Of a stretch of 64,000 nucleotides of DNA, positions 9,521 to 18,836 are shown piece after piece. A program made the position numbers and the translations under genes. Within the stretch, counting starts at the first letter, position 1. Every line of letters begins with the position of its first letter. The stretch lies in assembly GCF_030009775.1 (NCBI RefSeq), contig NZ_JASCTH010000005.1:1-64000 (forward strand). Reading direction: 5' to 3'. The notes beneath the pieces were generated by a model that saw nothing but the letters and a program-made list of their open reading frames with translations, was not told the DNA's origin and made no database searches. Source of the stretch: Actinoplanes sandaracinus. Its GTDB lineage: Bacteria > Actinomycetota > Actinomycetes > Mycobacteriales > Micromonosporaceae.

Positions 9521-10096
9521 GCGGCCAAAGCCGTCCAGGTACTCCCAGGACTCGAGGGCCTCGTCGGAGATTCGGTCCTGGATAGACGCAGTTGCCCGGC
9601 GCCGCTGGACATTGTTCGGCGCGGTGCGGCGCTGCCTTGACCACCCCGTCTACTCTCCGTCGATCATCGGTTCAGGCACACCGAAATCATCGTCGCGGTG
9701 CTCCCACGAGCTGACGCGAACGGCCGTTGAGTTGCTCAAACATTCTCGCCGACGGGAACTACGCCGCTCCCCTCGTTGCACAAGGTCTCGGCTCGTTTCT
9801 GGAAGACCGCCCGGCCGGGAGGACCGGCCTCCCATCGGAGCCGGGGAGTCCCTCAGTAGGGAGCACGTCCGGAGCACAAGGCCGCCAGCCGGTCAGCCCA
9901 GCGGAGTCCATTCACTATCTCGCTGCACCCCTCGCCAGCGAGGTATTCGCCCCCGGGGGCAGGCGCTCAGAGCGGAGCGCAGGCATCCGTAAGAGCAGGC
10001 TCGCGGGCATCACAGAGCCGACGGCTCTAATCCTGGCTTCAGGTTGACCGGGGAGAATGAGCGGCAAAAGCTTCTACTGGAAGGGGGGCGGGTCGC
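9521..10096. other. Region between truncated RHS gene and regulator
   Basis: The first part (9521-9652, minus strand) continues the open RHS frame. The rest shows no supported gene. It should hold the promoter of the two-component operon that starts at 10097; AAGGGGGG at 10081-10088 may be its ribosome binding site. Confidence 0.45.
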
Positions 10097-10789
10097 GTGC
10101 GGATCCTGATCGCGGATGATGACGCTGCCATCCGTGAGTCGCTGGAGCGGGTGCTCCAGGTCGAGGGTTACGACACCAGCACCGTCGCCAACGGTCTCGC
10201 CGTGCTCGAGGGGGTCGCTGGGGCCGGCGGTGACTCGCTGGATCTGCTGATCCTCGATGTGATGATGCCCCGCCTCGGCGGGTTGGAGACCTGCCGCCGG
10301 TTGCGGGCCGCGGGCCGTGATGTGCCGGTGCTGATGCTGACCGCCCGTGACCGGGTCTCCGACCGGGTCACAGGGCTGGACGCGGGCGCTGACGACTACC
10401 TGCCCAAGCCGTTCGCCACTGAGGAGTTGCTGGCCCGGGTGCGGGCCCTGCTGCGCCGGCGCACACCGGGCGACGGCGAGTCGCAGATCCTGTCGTTCGC
10501 CGATGTCCGGCTCGATCCCGACAGGTTCGAGGCGTGGCGCGGCGGGCGGCCGCTGCGCCTGACCCGGACTGAGTTTTCCCTGCTGCAGGTTCTCCTGCGC
10601 AACGCGACCCGGGTCTTGACCCGCGATGCGCTGTTCGAGGCGATCTGGGGCTTCGACATGAGCACCACCGCCAACAACCTCCAGGTATACGTGAGCTACC
10701 TGCGCCGCAAGATGGAGGCCGAGGGTGAGCCGCGATTGATCTACACGCTGCGCGGCCTGGGATACACGGTGCGGGAGACTCCCCCGTGA
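10097..10789 (+). CDS. OmpR-family response regulator
   Basis: A 230-residue protein with a receiver domain (residues 1-115; acidic pair in IADDD, phospho-acceptor Asp54 in LILDVMMPR, Lys in DDYLPKPF) and a winged-helix DNA-binding domain (about 130-228; [13 protein letters not shown] and YVSYLRRKM). It should bind DNA as a dimer once phosphorylated by the partner kinase encoded next to it. The start is GTG at 10097, seven bases or so after a G-rich ribosome binding site. The stop overlaps the kinase start by four bases, so the two are translated together. The convergent MMPL gene is a plausible target, as in MprAB-type systems, but that is inference. Confidence 0.9.
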   Translation: MRILIADDDAAIRESLERVLQVEGYDTSTVANGLAVLEGVAGAGGDSLDLLILDVMMPRLGGLETCRRLRAAGRDVPVLMLTARDRVSDRVTGLDAGADDYLPKPFATEELLARVRALLRRRTPGDGESQILSFADVRLDPDRFEAWRGGRPLRLTRTEFSLLQVLLRNATRVLTRDALFEAIWGFDMSTTANNLQVYVSYLRRKMEAEGEPRLIYTLRGLGYTVRETPP

Positions 10790-12228
10790 GCAGGCACGCC
10801 CAAGGGGAACCGCGTCGGCTGACCCGATGGTGGCGCCGGCGGTCCCTGCGGACCAGGATGACGGTGATCGCGGCGACGGCCATCGCGGTCAGCGTGTTCG
10901 TGGCCTTCCAAGTGGCCAGCGAGCTACTGGACTGGGAGCTGCGGAACACCGCCGAGGATCAGCTACGCGCCGACTCCCACTTCCTGGCGATGAACGCGGA
11001 GCGCGCCGGTCTGGCGCAAGTCCATCTACCGCCGTATCCGGGATCCGGTCGGCTGGTGCGGGTCATCCTGCCCGACGGCTCGACCAGGACGCCGGTCGGC
11101 CAACCCGCGCTGCCCCCGGTCAGCGAGCACGCAGGGCGCGTGGCGCAGGGCGCGTCAGCCGACCTGATGGAGTCGAAGGATAGCGACGAAGACGGCCACC
11201 GCATCTACACGCTGCGGGCGGGAGACGGCGCGGTGCAGGTGGCCCTCGTCGCCGACGACAGCCCGATCAACCGGTTCGGGCTGGGCATGTTGCTGATCGG
11301 GCTGTTCTGCGTGGTCGGCGGCGCCGTTGTCGGGCGGACCGTGGCGCGGACCGGGTTGGCACCGGTGGACCGGCTGACCGCCGCCGCGGTACGTGTCGCG
11401 AACACCCAGGATCTCGACGCCGACATCCCGGATGAGGGCGGTGGGGAGATCCGGCGGCTGATCCAGGCGATCAACGACATGCTCGCCGCGCTCCGGGACT
11501 CCAGGCGTGCCCAGCGGCTGCTCGCCGAGGACGCCGCCCACGAACTCAAGACCCCGCTCACCAGCCTGCGCCTCAACATCGAGTTGCTGGTCCGGCTCGA
11601 CCGGCGCGGCACCCTGGAGACTGCCCTCTCGGCGGAGAGCCGGACCCGGCTGCTCAACGATCTCGGCGCCCAGGTGGCCGAGTTGAGCACCCTTGCCGCC
11701 GAGCTGACCGACCTGGCACGCGGTGACGTCAGCGACGAGACCACCGAGCTGCTCGACCTCGCCGACGTGGTGGTGGCCGCCGCGGCCCAGGCGCATTCCC
11801 GCGTGCCCAACATCGAGGTCGCGCTCGACGTGACCTCCGTATGGGTGAGCGGGCGTCCCGCTGCGCTCCAGCGAGCGGTCCTCAACCTCATCGACAACGC
11901 CGGCAAGTGGTCCCCCGCGGACCAGCCGGTCCAGGTCCGGCTCCGTGCCGAGGGCGCGTCGGCGGTGCTCGAGGTCGACGACGCCGGGCCGGGCATCGCC
12001 GCCGCCGACGTACCGCGGGTGTTCGACCGGTTCTACCGTGCCGACAGCGACCGGGCGTCGCCGGGATCCGGTCTTGGGCTGTCGATCGTGCAACGGGTCG
12101 TCCACGCCCACGGCGGCCGGGCCGCTGTCGCCCGCTCCGCACGCGGTGGCGCGCTGCTTCGGGTCGACCTTCCGACTGCGGCCGCGACCGCGCGGCGCGC
12201 CACCGGGGAGGACACCGCGGCGTGCTGA
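10786..12228 (+). CDS. Membrane sensor histidine kinase
   Basis: A 480-residue kinase. Membrane spans at about residues 25-44 and 164-186 flank a 120-residue external sensor region. A HAMP segment follows, then the dimerisation and phospho-acceptor motif [13 protein letters not shown] (His252), then a HATPase domain with the N-box ([10 protein letters not shown]), the DDAGPGI G1 box and the [10 protein letters not shown]2 box. It should autophosphorylate on His252 and pass the phosphate to the upstream regulator, with which it overlaps by four bases. The domain order matches PrrB/MprB-type actinobacterial kinases. The signal sensed is unknown. Confidence 0.9.
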   Translation: MSRHAQGEPRRLTRWWRRRSLRTRMTVIAATAIAVSVFVAFQVASELLDWELRNTAEDQLRADSHFLAMNAERAGLAQVHLPPYPGSGRLVRVILPDGSTRTPVGQPALPPVSEHAGRVAQGASADLMESKDSDEDGHRIYTLRAGDGAVQVALVADDSPINRFGLGMLLIGLFCVVGGAVVGRTVARTGLAPVDRLTAAAVRVANTQDLDADIPDEGGGEIRRLIQAINDMLAALRDSRRAQRLLAEDAAHELKTPLTSLRLNIELLVRLDRRGTLETALSAESRTRLLNDLGAQVAELSTLAAELTDLARGDVSDETTELLDLADVVVAAAAQAHSRVPNIEVALDVTSVWVSGRPAALQRAVLNLIDNAGKWSPADQPVQVRLRAEGASAVLEVDDAGPGIAAADVPRVFDRFYRADSDRASPGSGLGLSIVQRVVHAHGGRAAVARSARGGALLRVDLPTAAATARRATGEDTAAC

Positions 12229-12340
12229 CCCGCCCGCGCCGCGGCCCAGGACAAGGGCCCGCCACCGGGCAGGACATCACGGTGCGCCGACTCCAACCCG
12301 GCGTGCAGCGCAGGACCGAAGAGCGGCGACCGCCGGCCCA

Positions 12341-12387
12341 GGACGAGATCCGGGACGGACCCGCAGTCCCCGTCCCGGATCTCGTCC
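12341..12387. terminator. Strong hairpin between convergent genes
   Basis: GGACGAGATCCGGGACGG at 12341-12358 pairs perfectly with its complement at 12370-12387, leaving an 11-base loop. It sits between the 3' ends of the kinase gene and the MMPL gene, so it may stop transcription from both sides. There is no T-tract, which is common for actinobacterial terminators. Confidence 0.7.
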
Positions 12388-12399
12388 GTGCCGCCGTGC

Positions 12400-14547
12400 T
12401 CACCGTTGCAGCGCGAGCTCCTCGTCGTCGGTCAGCGAGTGTCGCTCTCCCGGCGACGCCGCCGTCGGACGGGACAGCCGGCTCGGCCACCAGATCCGCC
12501 GGCCGATCAGCAGGGTGAGGGCGGGCACCAGGACCGACCGCACCAGCAGGGCGTCGAGCAGCACGCCGAAGGCGACCAGGAACCCGACCTCGATCAGCAT
12601 CACCAGCGGAAGCGATACGAGGACCGCGAACGTGGCCGCCAGGACGAGACCGGCCGAGGTGATGACGCCACCGGTGGCGGAGAGGGCTTTGAGCATGCCC
12701 TCCCTGGTGCCGAGACGCACGGTCTCCTCACGGGCCCGGCTGGCCAGGAAGATGTTGTAGTCGACGCCGAGCGCCACCAGGAACAGGAATGCCAGCAGCG
12801 GCACCGAATAGTCGACACCCTTGAACCCGAGGATCGTGTCGAAGACGAACACGCTGCCGCCGAAGGCTGCGGCGAACGAGACAATCACGGTGGCCATCAG
12901 GACCAGCGGGGCCACGATCGCGCGCAGCAGCAGCCCGAGGACGATCAGGACGACGGCGAGCACCAGCGGGATCACCAGCTTCTCATCGCGGCTGGTGGTC
13001 ACCTCGGTGTCGAAATTCTCCGCACTCGGCCCGCCGACGATCGCCTGCGCCCCGTTCACCGCGTGCACGGCGGCGCGTACCCGCTTGATCGTCTCGTACT
13101 CTGCGGCGGTGTCCGGCGAGTCCGTCGGGAACACGGAGATGTCGGTCCAGCCGCCGCTGGTCTGACCCGGGACGGCCACGGCCACACCGCGAGTGCCCTT
13201 GACGACGTCGAGCACCCGCTCCTGGTACGCCGGCCGCGTGTAGATCGTCATCGGCTGGCCACCTAGCTCCGGGAAGTGCTGGCGCAGAACGGCGAAGCCG
13301 GTGACCGACTCCGGCGCGGACAGGAACTGGTCCTGCTCCCGCAGGGCGCCGGTGTTGCCCACCAGCCCGACGGCGAGCACACCGAGGATTCCGAACGAGC
13401 CGAGCATCGCCAGCCACCGGCGGCGGCTGATGGTGGTACCAAGCCGTCCCCACAGCCCCGGCTTCTCCTCCACCGCCGCGCTGAACCGCGGGATGGCCGG
13501 CCAGAAGATCCGCCTGCCGAGCATCACGAGCACCGCCGGGAACAGTGTCAACATGGCCGCCAGCGCGCACAGGATGCCTGCTGCACCGATAGGGCCCAAG
13601 CCGCTGGTGCTGTTCAGGTCCGCGACGAGCAGGCAGAGCAGGCCCGCAACCACGGTGGCCGCGGACGCGACGATGGCCGGCGCCGCGCCGCGTAGCGCGT
13701 GCACCATGGCGACCCGGACGTTCTCGTGGTGGTGCAATGTCTCCCGATACCGAGCGATGAGCAACAGCGCGTAGTCGGTGCCGACGCCGAATACCAGAAT
13801 CGTCAGCAGCGCCGAGTTCTGGTCGTTGACCACGATGCCGAAGCCCTTGACGAGCAGGTAGACGGTCGCCATCGCGGTCAGTGCGGCTACGCCCACGACC
13901 ACCAGCGGGACGAACCACAACACCGGGCTGCGGTAGGTGAGGACGAGCAGGACCGTGACGACGATGACGGTGGTGAGGAAGACCTGGAGGTCGATGCCGT
14001 CGAACACGGCGTCCATGTCGCCGTCGACCGCGGCCGGGCCGGTCACCTCGAGTTCCAGGCCGGCGGGGCGGTCCTTCGCGGCGTCGCGCAACGGGCCGAC
14101 GAGGGTCTCCGCTGCGCCGTAGGTTGTGCTCACGTCGAGGGTGAACATCATCGCCTTGCCGTCGGTGGACAGACTCGCCGGTGGACCGTCGTCGTCCTCG
14201 CCGGCCGCCGCCGTCTTCGGCGGGTAACGCTTGGCAAGGGTGTTGTAGTGCCGCTCGACCGTCGCACGGTCGGCGTCGGTGAAGCCGTCAGCGCGGTGGT
14301 ACACGAAGACGAACGTGTTGTCCTCACCGCCGGGGAGACTGTCCTCCAGCACCGCCACCTTGGTGGACTCGGCGCCGGCCGGCAGGGTGTCCACGGCTCT
14401 GTCGGTGGTGACCGAACTCAACTTCCCGCTCAACGGCACCATGACCGCCGCCAGCGCCAGCCACAAGCCGATCACCAGCCACGGCACCCACCGGCCCGCC
14501 AACCGACCGGGCGGCGCTTCCCTGGACGGCGCTGCGTTGACTGCCAT
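12400..14547 (-). CDS. MMPL/RND-family membrane transporter
   Basis: The 715-residue product has the RND layout: an N-terminal membrane span (WLVIGLWLALAAVMVPL), a large extracytoplasmic loop, a block of five spans, a second loop and a second block of five spans. Typical MMPL motifs are GTDYALLLIARYRE in the first block and GVDYNIFLASRARE in the second, where the Asp-Tyr pair takes part in proton transfer. Such proteins export lipids, drugs or siderophores using the proton gradient. The ATG at 14547 follows CAGGAGG at a good distance. The gene faces the two-component operon. Its promoter region has a 28-base element shared with the regulator gene at 16185-16850. The substrate is unknown. Confidence 0.88.
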   Translation of the reverse strand: MAVNAAPSREAPPGRLAGRWVPWLVIGLWLALAAVMVPLSGKLSSVTTDRAVDTLPAGAESTKVAVLEDSLPGGEDNTFVFVYHRADGFTDADRATVERHYNTLAKRYPPKTAAAGEDDDGPPASLSTDGKAMMFTLDVSTTYGAAETLVGPLRDAAKDRPAGLELEVTGPAAVDGDMDAVFDGIDLQVFLTTVIVVTVLLVLTYRSPVLWFVPLVVVGVAALTAMATVYLLVKGFGIVVNDQNSALLTILVFGVGTDYALLLIARYRETLHHHENVRVAMVHALRGAAPAIVASAATVVAGLLCLLVADLNSTSGLGPIGAAGILCALAAMLTLFPAVLVMLGRRIFWPAIPRFSAAVEEKPGLWGRLGTTISRRRWLAMLGSFGILGVLAVGLVGNTGALREQDQFLSAPESVTGFAVLRQHFPELGGQPMTIYTRPAYQERVLDVVKGTRGVAVAVPGQTSGGWTDISVFPTDSPDTAAEYETIKRVRAAVHAVNGAQAIVGGPSAENFDTEVTTSRDEKLVIPLVLAVVLIVLGLLLRAIVAPLVLMATVIVSFAAAFGGSVFVFDTILGFKGVDYSVPLLAFLFLVALGVDYNIFLASRAREETVRLGTREGMLKALSATGGVITSAGLVLAATFAVLVSLPLVMLIEVGFLVAFGVLLDALLVRSVLVPALTLLIGRRIWWPSRLSRPTAASPGERHSLTDDEELALQR

Positions 14548-14593
14548 CAATAGCCTCCTGACGAGTTGCATCGCTTGCCTGAGACCGAATTCG

Positions 14594-14621
14594 TACCGAG
14601 CGAATCTGAGACGACCGTTAA
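14594..14621 (-). promoter_or_regulatory. Shared 28-base promoter element, copy 1
   Basis: Read on the minus strand this is TTAACGGTCGTCTCAG followed by ATTCGCTCGGTA. It matches the copy at 16993-17020 in 26 of 28 positions. It ends 47 bases upstream of the MMPL start, and a TACGAA just downstream could be the -10 box. It may be a promoter with a regulator site. Confidence 0.55.
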
Positions 14622-14807
14622 TCCGCGGCTCAGGCCGGTTGGCAAGGCCCAGGCGACACAGCCGTCGGACCGGATGAGCAACGCGGCACGGCTCTCGTGC
14701 GGGTGCCGAACGGCGCTCCGGGAGTAGTACGGCGGTGCCGCCTCCCTCCCGAGAATGACGACCGCGGTACGACGAGCCAAGACGGAATCGGCCCTAGCGT
14801 TCGGGCT

Positions 14808-16016
14808 ATGAGGAAACCTGACAGTCCACGGTGGAAGTTCGCGATAGGCGGCATGACGCTGGTGACTGCATTCGCTGCAGTCGCCGCCTGCGGGTCGGAC
14901 GCCGGCAACCATGCGGCGCCCCCAGCGGCCGGCCCGCACAGCGCGCACGCGGGCGCGTCGTCGGCTCCGCCGCAGCCGCTACGCGCCGGCGAGCGGTTCC
15001 TTGACCTGGCGATGGCCGAGGCCTACACGCCCACGCCGCCGGAGGGCGGTGGCTCGGACGAGTACCGGTGCCAGATGATCGATCCGGGCCTGACCAAGAC
15101 GGCGTTCCTCACCGGCACTCAATTCGCACCAGAGAACGTCGCCATCGCGCACCATGCCATCGTGTATGCGGTGCCGCCGGGCGGCGCTGCCGCGGTGCGC
15201 AAGCAGGACGCGAAGACCCCTGGTCTCGGCTGGCGGTGTTTCGGCGGAACCGGCGTGGCCGGCGCCGAGGTCGAAGAGGGGGACGCGGCGTGGGTGGACA
15301 CCTGGGCACCGGGTGCCACCGAGACGCTGCTCGACCAGGACGCCGGCTACAAGCTGGAGCCGGGCGGCCTGCTCGTCCTCCAGATTCACTACAACCTGCT
15401 CGCGACCGACGGAAAGCCGACCGGGTCGGACCGCTCAGCGGTGCGGCTGCGGCTGACGGACGGCACGCCCCAGACCAGGGAGCTCGAAACGTGGTCCGTC
15501 GACGCGCCAACCGAACTGCCCTGCGCCGCCGACGAGTCGGGTCCGCTCTGTGACCGGGCGGCCTCGATCGCGGACGTGACGAAGCGGTTCGGGTCGGAGG
15601 TCGGCGGAATGGCGGACGATCAGGTGGAGGAATGCGGCCGGGGCAAGCCGAAGCCCGGTAACACCCAGACCTGCGACCACGAGGTGGAGGCGCCGATGAC
15701 GCTGTTCGCCGGTTTCGGCCATATGCACATGCTCGGGCGGTCCATCAAGGTCGAACTCAACCCGGGGACGCCGAAGGCCAAGGTCATGCTGGACGTGCCG
15801 CAGTTCGACTTCGACAACCAGCGGCTGGTCAAGTTGCCGTCGCCGGTGGAGGTCGTTCCGGGGGACACGGTGCGGGTGACGTGTACGCACGACGCGGGGC
15901 TGCGCAAGCTGGTGCCGCAGTTGAAGAAGCTGCCGCCCCGCTATGTGGTGTGGGGTGACGGCACCAGCGACGAGATGTGCACGGGCATCATGACGGTCTC
16001 CCCCCGCGAGTCCTGA
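14808..16016 (+). CDS. Copper type II monooxygenase-like lipoprotein
   Basis: The 402-residue protein starts with a lipoprotein signal (hydrophobic segment, then AVAACGSD with lipobox Cys near residue 28), so it is probably anchored outside the membrane. The body has features of Cu type II ascorbate-dependent monooxygenases (PHM/DBH family): an N-terminal half with AHHAIVY and QIHYN, and a C-terminal half with GFGHMHMLGR and GTSDEMC, where His and Met residues would bind the two copper sites. The family oxidises C-H bonds using oxygen; the substrate here is unknown. The ATG at 14808 has no strong ribosome binding site. It is a single-gene unit, ending at a hairpin. Confidence 0.75.
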   Translation: MRKPDSPRWKFAIGGMTLVTAFAAVAACGSDAGNHAAPPAAGPHSAHAGASSAPPQPLRAGERFLDLAMAEAYTPTPPEGGGSDEYRCQMIDPGLTKTAFLTGTQFAPENVAIAHHAIVYAVPPGGAAAVRKQDAKTPGLGWRCFGGTGVAGAEVEEGDAAWVDTWAPGATETLLDQDAGYKLEPGGLLVLQIHYNLLATDGKPTGSDRSAVRLRLTDGTPQTRELETWSVDAPTELPCAADESGPLCDRAASIADVTKRFGSEVGGMADDQVEECGRGKPKPGNTQTCDHEVEAPMTLFAGFGHMHMLGRSIKVELNPGTPKAKVMLDVPQFDFDNQRLVKLPSPVEVVPGDTVRVTCTHDAGLRKLVPQLKKLPPRYVVWGDGTSDEMCTGIMTVSPRES

Positions 16017-16027
16017 GGAAGCGTCGA

Positions 16028-16084
16028 ACGTGTGTGAGCTCACCGATGTCGACGAGCCGATAGAGGCTCTGAGCTCATACACGT
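16028..16084. terminator. Hairpin between convergent genes
   Basis: ACGTGTGTGAGCTC at 16028-16041 pairs with GAGCTCATACACGT at 16071-16084 with one mismatch. It lies between the 3' ends of the monooxygenase-like gene and the NarL-type regulator, so a bidirectional terminator is likely. Confidence 0.6.
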
Positions 16085-16184
16085 CCGCACTGAACGGGCG
16101 GTGACGTGGGCGGCTGCAGCCGGACCGGCAGCGGAGCGGCTCGGAACTACGGTCGCGCCCTCGACGGACGCGCGAGATGAAGTG

Positions 16185-16850
16185 CTAAACCGGCCGGGTG
16201 AGTCTCAGGTTGTAGGCGAAGATGACGGCCTGGATCCGGTCCCGTGCGCCGATCTTGGCGAGGACCCGCCCAACGTGGGTCTTCACCGTCGACTCCGACA
16301 GCGTGAACCGTTGCGCGATCTCGCCGTTCGTGAGGCCGTGGCCGATGGCGACGAGGACCTCGCGCTCGCGGTCGGTCAGCAAGTCCAGCCGGGCATCCTC
16401 CCGCATGGGCCCACAGAGGTCATCGTCGAGCTGGTCGGCGAACGCGTCGAGCAGGCGCCGAGTCAGTGCCGGTGCGACCACCGCGTCACCAGCGGCGACG
16501 GCCCGGATGCCGGCGAGAAGTTCGTCCGGGCGGATGTCCTTGAGCAGGAAACCGCTCGCCCCGGCCCGCAGCGCGGCGAACGCGTACCGGTCCGAGTCGA
16601 ACGTCGTCAGCACTAGGACCCGCGAACGCCCACCGGCAGCGACTATGCGCCGGGTGGCCTCGATCCCGTCGACGCCCGGCATACGGATGCCCATCAGCAC
16701 CACGTCGGGACGCAGCTCGGTGGTCCGCCGAACGGCCGCGGCGCTGTTCTCGGCCTCGCCGACGATCTCGGTGTCGGGGGCGCTCTCCAGCAGCATGCGA
16801 AACGCGAAGCGCCGCAACGGCTGGGCGTCCGCCACGAGCACAGAGATCAT
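16185..16850 (-). CDS. NarL-type response regulator with degenerate receiver
   Basis: A 221-residue protein with a receiver-like domain and a C-terminal LuxR-type HTH (LTDREREVLVAIGHGLTNGE, then SESTVKTHVGRVLAKIGARD). The receiver lacks the phospho-acceptor: residue 54 is Gly in VVLMGIRMPG, where Asp is expected, and the acidic pair is reduced to DA (residues 8-9). The conserved Thr and Lys are still there. It may therefore work without phosphorylation, or be regulated another way. The HTH looks intact. No kinase gene is next to it. Its upstream region has the same 28-base element as the MMPL gene. Confidence 0.85.
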   Translation of the reverse strand: MISVLVADAQPLRRFAFRMLLESAPDTEIVGEAENSAAAVRRTTELRPDVVLMGIRMPGVDGIEATRRIVAAGGRSRVLVLTTFDSDRYAFAALRAGASGFLLKDIRPDELLAGIRAVAAGDAVVAPALTRRLLDAFADQLDDDLCGPMREDARLDLLTDREREVLVAIGHGLTNGEIAQRFTLSESTVKTHVGRVLAKIGARDRIQAVIFAYNLRLTRPV

Positions 16851-17216
16851 GAATGGCTGCCTTTCAGGGTCGCGTGGACAGGTTCAGCCGCCGTCCGATG
16901 CGGGGCCGGCGCTGACTATGCCCCGTAGAGCGCGGGCATTCGGTCATGACGGCGAGGTCCCGACCCGCGTCGCCCGGCGGTGCTCAACTTCATACTGAGC
17001 GAACCTGAGACGACCGTTAACGGGTCTTCTGACGTTTTCGTGGGCCGGTTTTCATGCTCGCCCGGGCAGAGGTGGGCAGAGGCCGCCACGGCAGAGCGTG
17101 GCCATGGTGATCAACCGCTCCGTGAGAGCGGGGAAATCATCTCCATCAAACCCGGTGCGGAACACAAGCTGAGCTAGACGTCGACGAGTACACCTATTGA
17201 TCTCGACAGTGTTTCC
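16851..17216. other. Upstream region of the atypical regulator
   Basis: This 366-base stretch contains the shared 28-base element at 16993-17020. I see no gene in it. It separates the regulator from a decayed NmrA-like gene read in the same direction. Confidence 0.5.
16993..17020 (-). promoter_or_regulatory. Shared 28-base promoter element, copy 2
   Basis: Read on the minus strand it is TTAACGGTCGTCTCAG then GTTCGCTCAGTA, followed by TATGAA as a possible -10 box. It differs from the copy upstream of the MMPL gene at two positions and lies 143 bases upstream of the NarL-type regulator start. Confidence 0.55.
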
Positions 17217-17935
17217 TCAAGTGACGAACTCTTCCACGCTGCCGAACGCCTTGGCCTCGTTGTAGAGCTGGCCGGTGGTCAGGCACTCGATGTCGTGGTC
17301 GCTCATGCCCGTCGGGCCGAGGACCGCCGGCGCCTCTTCCGCGCTCAGCTCTTCGAGCGCGATTGGCAGCCCGGTCGCGTCGCGCAGCGCCTGCACACGT
17401 TCGGCGGCGCTGATGGGCTGGCCGGCCACATCGACTCGGCGGCCGTCGAAACGGTCGTCGAGCACGACATGGGTGATGGCCTCGGCGAGGTCGCTCTCAT
17501 GGATCATCGGCATCCTGGCGTCGGCGTACGGCACCCGGATGGGCCGCTGCCGTGCGATCTCGCTGACCCAGCTTCCCGCGGCCAGGGATACACGCCGGTC
17601 AACGTCGCGGCCATCACCGCGGACGGGACGATGTGGGTCCACGCCATACCGGACCGCTCCACCACTACCTCCACGGCCAGCCAATGCCAGTATTCCGGTG
17701 GCAGCGCGATCTCGATGTCGGGGCCGTGCGACGACAAGTCCACCACCTTGGCGACACCACGGGATCGGGCGAGATCGAGGGCGCCGTGGACAGTGGCCGG
17801 GTCCGCCCCTGCCAGAAACACCGCGCTGACCCCGTCGAAGACCGCGGTGACGGCCCATCGCGGAAACCCGGTCCGACTTTCCGGGCGGCGCGGTGGAGAA
17901 GCGATCCATCGATGCCGCCGCCTGTGCCATCAGAG
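17217..17935 (-). pseudogene. NmrA-like NAD(P)-binding protein, truncated and frameshifted
   Basis: In one frame (about 17870-17580) the sequence encodes VFLAGADPATVHGALDLARS and WTHIVPSAVMAA. From about 17585 on, the reading continues in another frame as MPMIHESDLAEAITHVVLDD and ends at 17217. Joined, they look like the middle and C-terminal part of an NmrA-type atypical short-chain dehydrogenase. The N-terminal Rossmann motif GxxGxxG is missing, so both a 5' loss and a one-base shift have occurred. It is unlikely to be functional. Confidence 0.65.
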
Positions 17936-17937
17936 GA

Positions 17938-18672
17938 TTATCCTTCCCGCACGATCCGGCGCAGGCCGGCCGCCGCAACGGCGAGCCAGCCGACGTAGGT
18001 CCACACCATGACCCGCTCGGCGAGACCGGTGACGGTCGACCACGCTCCGACCGCCAAGGAGGGGCCGCCCATCACGTCGAAGAACGTGATCATGAATAGC
18101 ACGAACGCGGCCACAGACAGCCTCGCCGTAACGGCCAGTCCACCGGCGACCGGACGCCACCGGGGATCCCGGCGCCACACCCGGCTGAGCACGACAACGG
18201 CTGCGGGCAGTGTCGTGAAAGCGAGCAGCGCGGCGACGCCGTGCAGCGTGCTGGCCATGGTCGGCGGTTGGTCCCACTGGCCGGGCGGGTCGGTGGGGAA
18301 CACGCCGGCGACCAGCAGGCCGGCGGTCCAGACACCGAGCAGTGCTAGACCGGCGCGGCCACCCCGGGTGTACGCGGCAGCCAGCCACGTCAGCGTCCCC
18401 GAAGCGGCAGCCATGACCAGCGTGCCGAGCGGAATCAGCCACCCGCCGTGCGGAGCGTGCACGTAGTGGCTGATCATCGCCTCGGCTGGACTCCAATCCG
18501 GGTTGATCAAGTCGGCTACGGCAAAGCCGATCAGCGGCAAGGCCAGCCCACCTGAGACGCTGTCCACGGCGATCCGGCGGCCGGTACGCGGCGAGGGCGG
18601 CGCCGTGGCCGGATGGACCGACTGCGATCCACGAGATGGCGACGACATACTGGCCGGGTCGGAGCTGAACAT
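17938..18672 (-). CDS. DUF998-like integral membrane protein
   Basis: The 244-residue product has about six membrane spans (near residues 42-58, 78-98, 107-125, 145-163, 185-203 and 218-236). Short conserved-looking motifs such as SHYVHAPHGGW and GVFPTDPP are typical of DUF998 proteins, whose function is unknown. The ATG at 18672 is preceded by GAGGCTCC, a usable ribosome binding site. A perfect 36-base palindrome lies about 90 bases upstream of the start and may control this gene. The NmrA-like remnant follows directly downstream. Confidence 0.7.
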   Translation of the reverse strand: MFSSDPASMSSPSRGSQSVHPATAPPSPRTGRRIAVDSVSGGLALPLIGFAVADLINPDWSPAEAMISHYVHAPHGGWLIPLGTLVMAAASGTLTWLAAAYTRGGRAGLALLGVWTAGLLVAGVFPTDPPGQWDQPPTMASTLHGVAALLAFTTLPAAVVVLSRVWRRDPRWRPVAGGLAVTARLSVAAFVLFMITFFDVMGGPSLAVGAWSTVTGLAERVMVWTYVGWLAVAAAGLRRIVREG

Positions 18673-18763
18673 GGAGCCTCCTCAATCGGGGATGCTCCGA
18701 CGCTATGGAAGTCCCGGCCTGTGCCGCGTCGTCCTGCGGATGTCACCTGGATCGAAGCCAACC

Positions 18764-18799
18764 GGGTACCGCCTACACCAATTGGTGTAGGCGGTACCC
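18764..18799. promoter_or_regulatory. Perfect 36-base palindrome, candidate operator
   Basis: The left arm GGGTACCGCCTACACCAA (18764-18781) is followed directly by its exact reverse complement (18782-18799), with no spacer. The inner part TACACCAATTGGTGTA looks like a TetR- or MarR-type operator. It lies 92 bases upstream of the DUF998-like gene. A terminator is a less likely alternative because there is no loop. Confidence 0.6.
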
Positions 18800-18836
18800 A
18801 TTTCCTGGCACCCCAGCCCGACAGCCGAGTACCGGG

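Noticed and set aside
9727..10047. Plus-strand frame of 106 codons before the response regulator
   Set aside because: Composition lacks the codon bias of neighbours and the product has no pattern. It is treated as promoter region.
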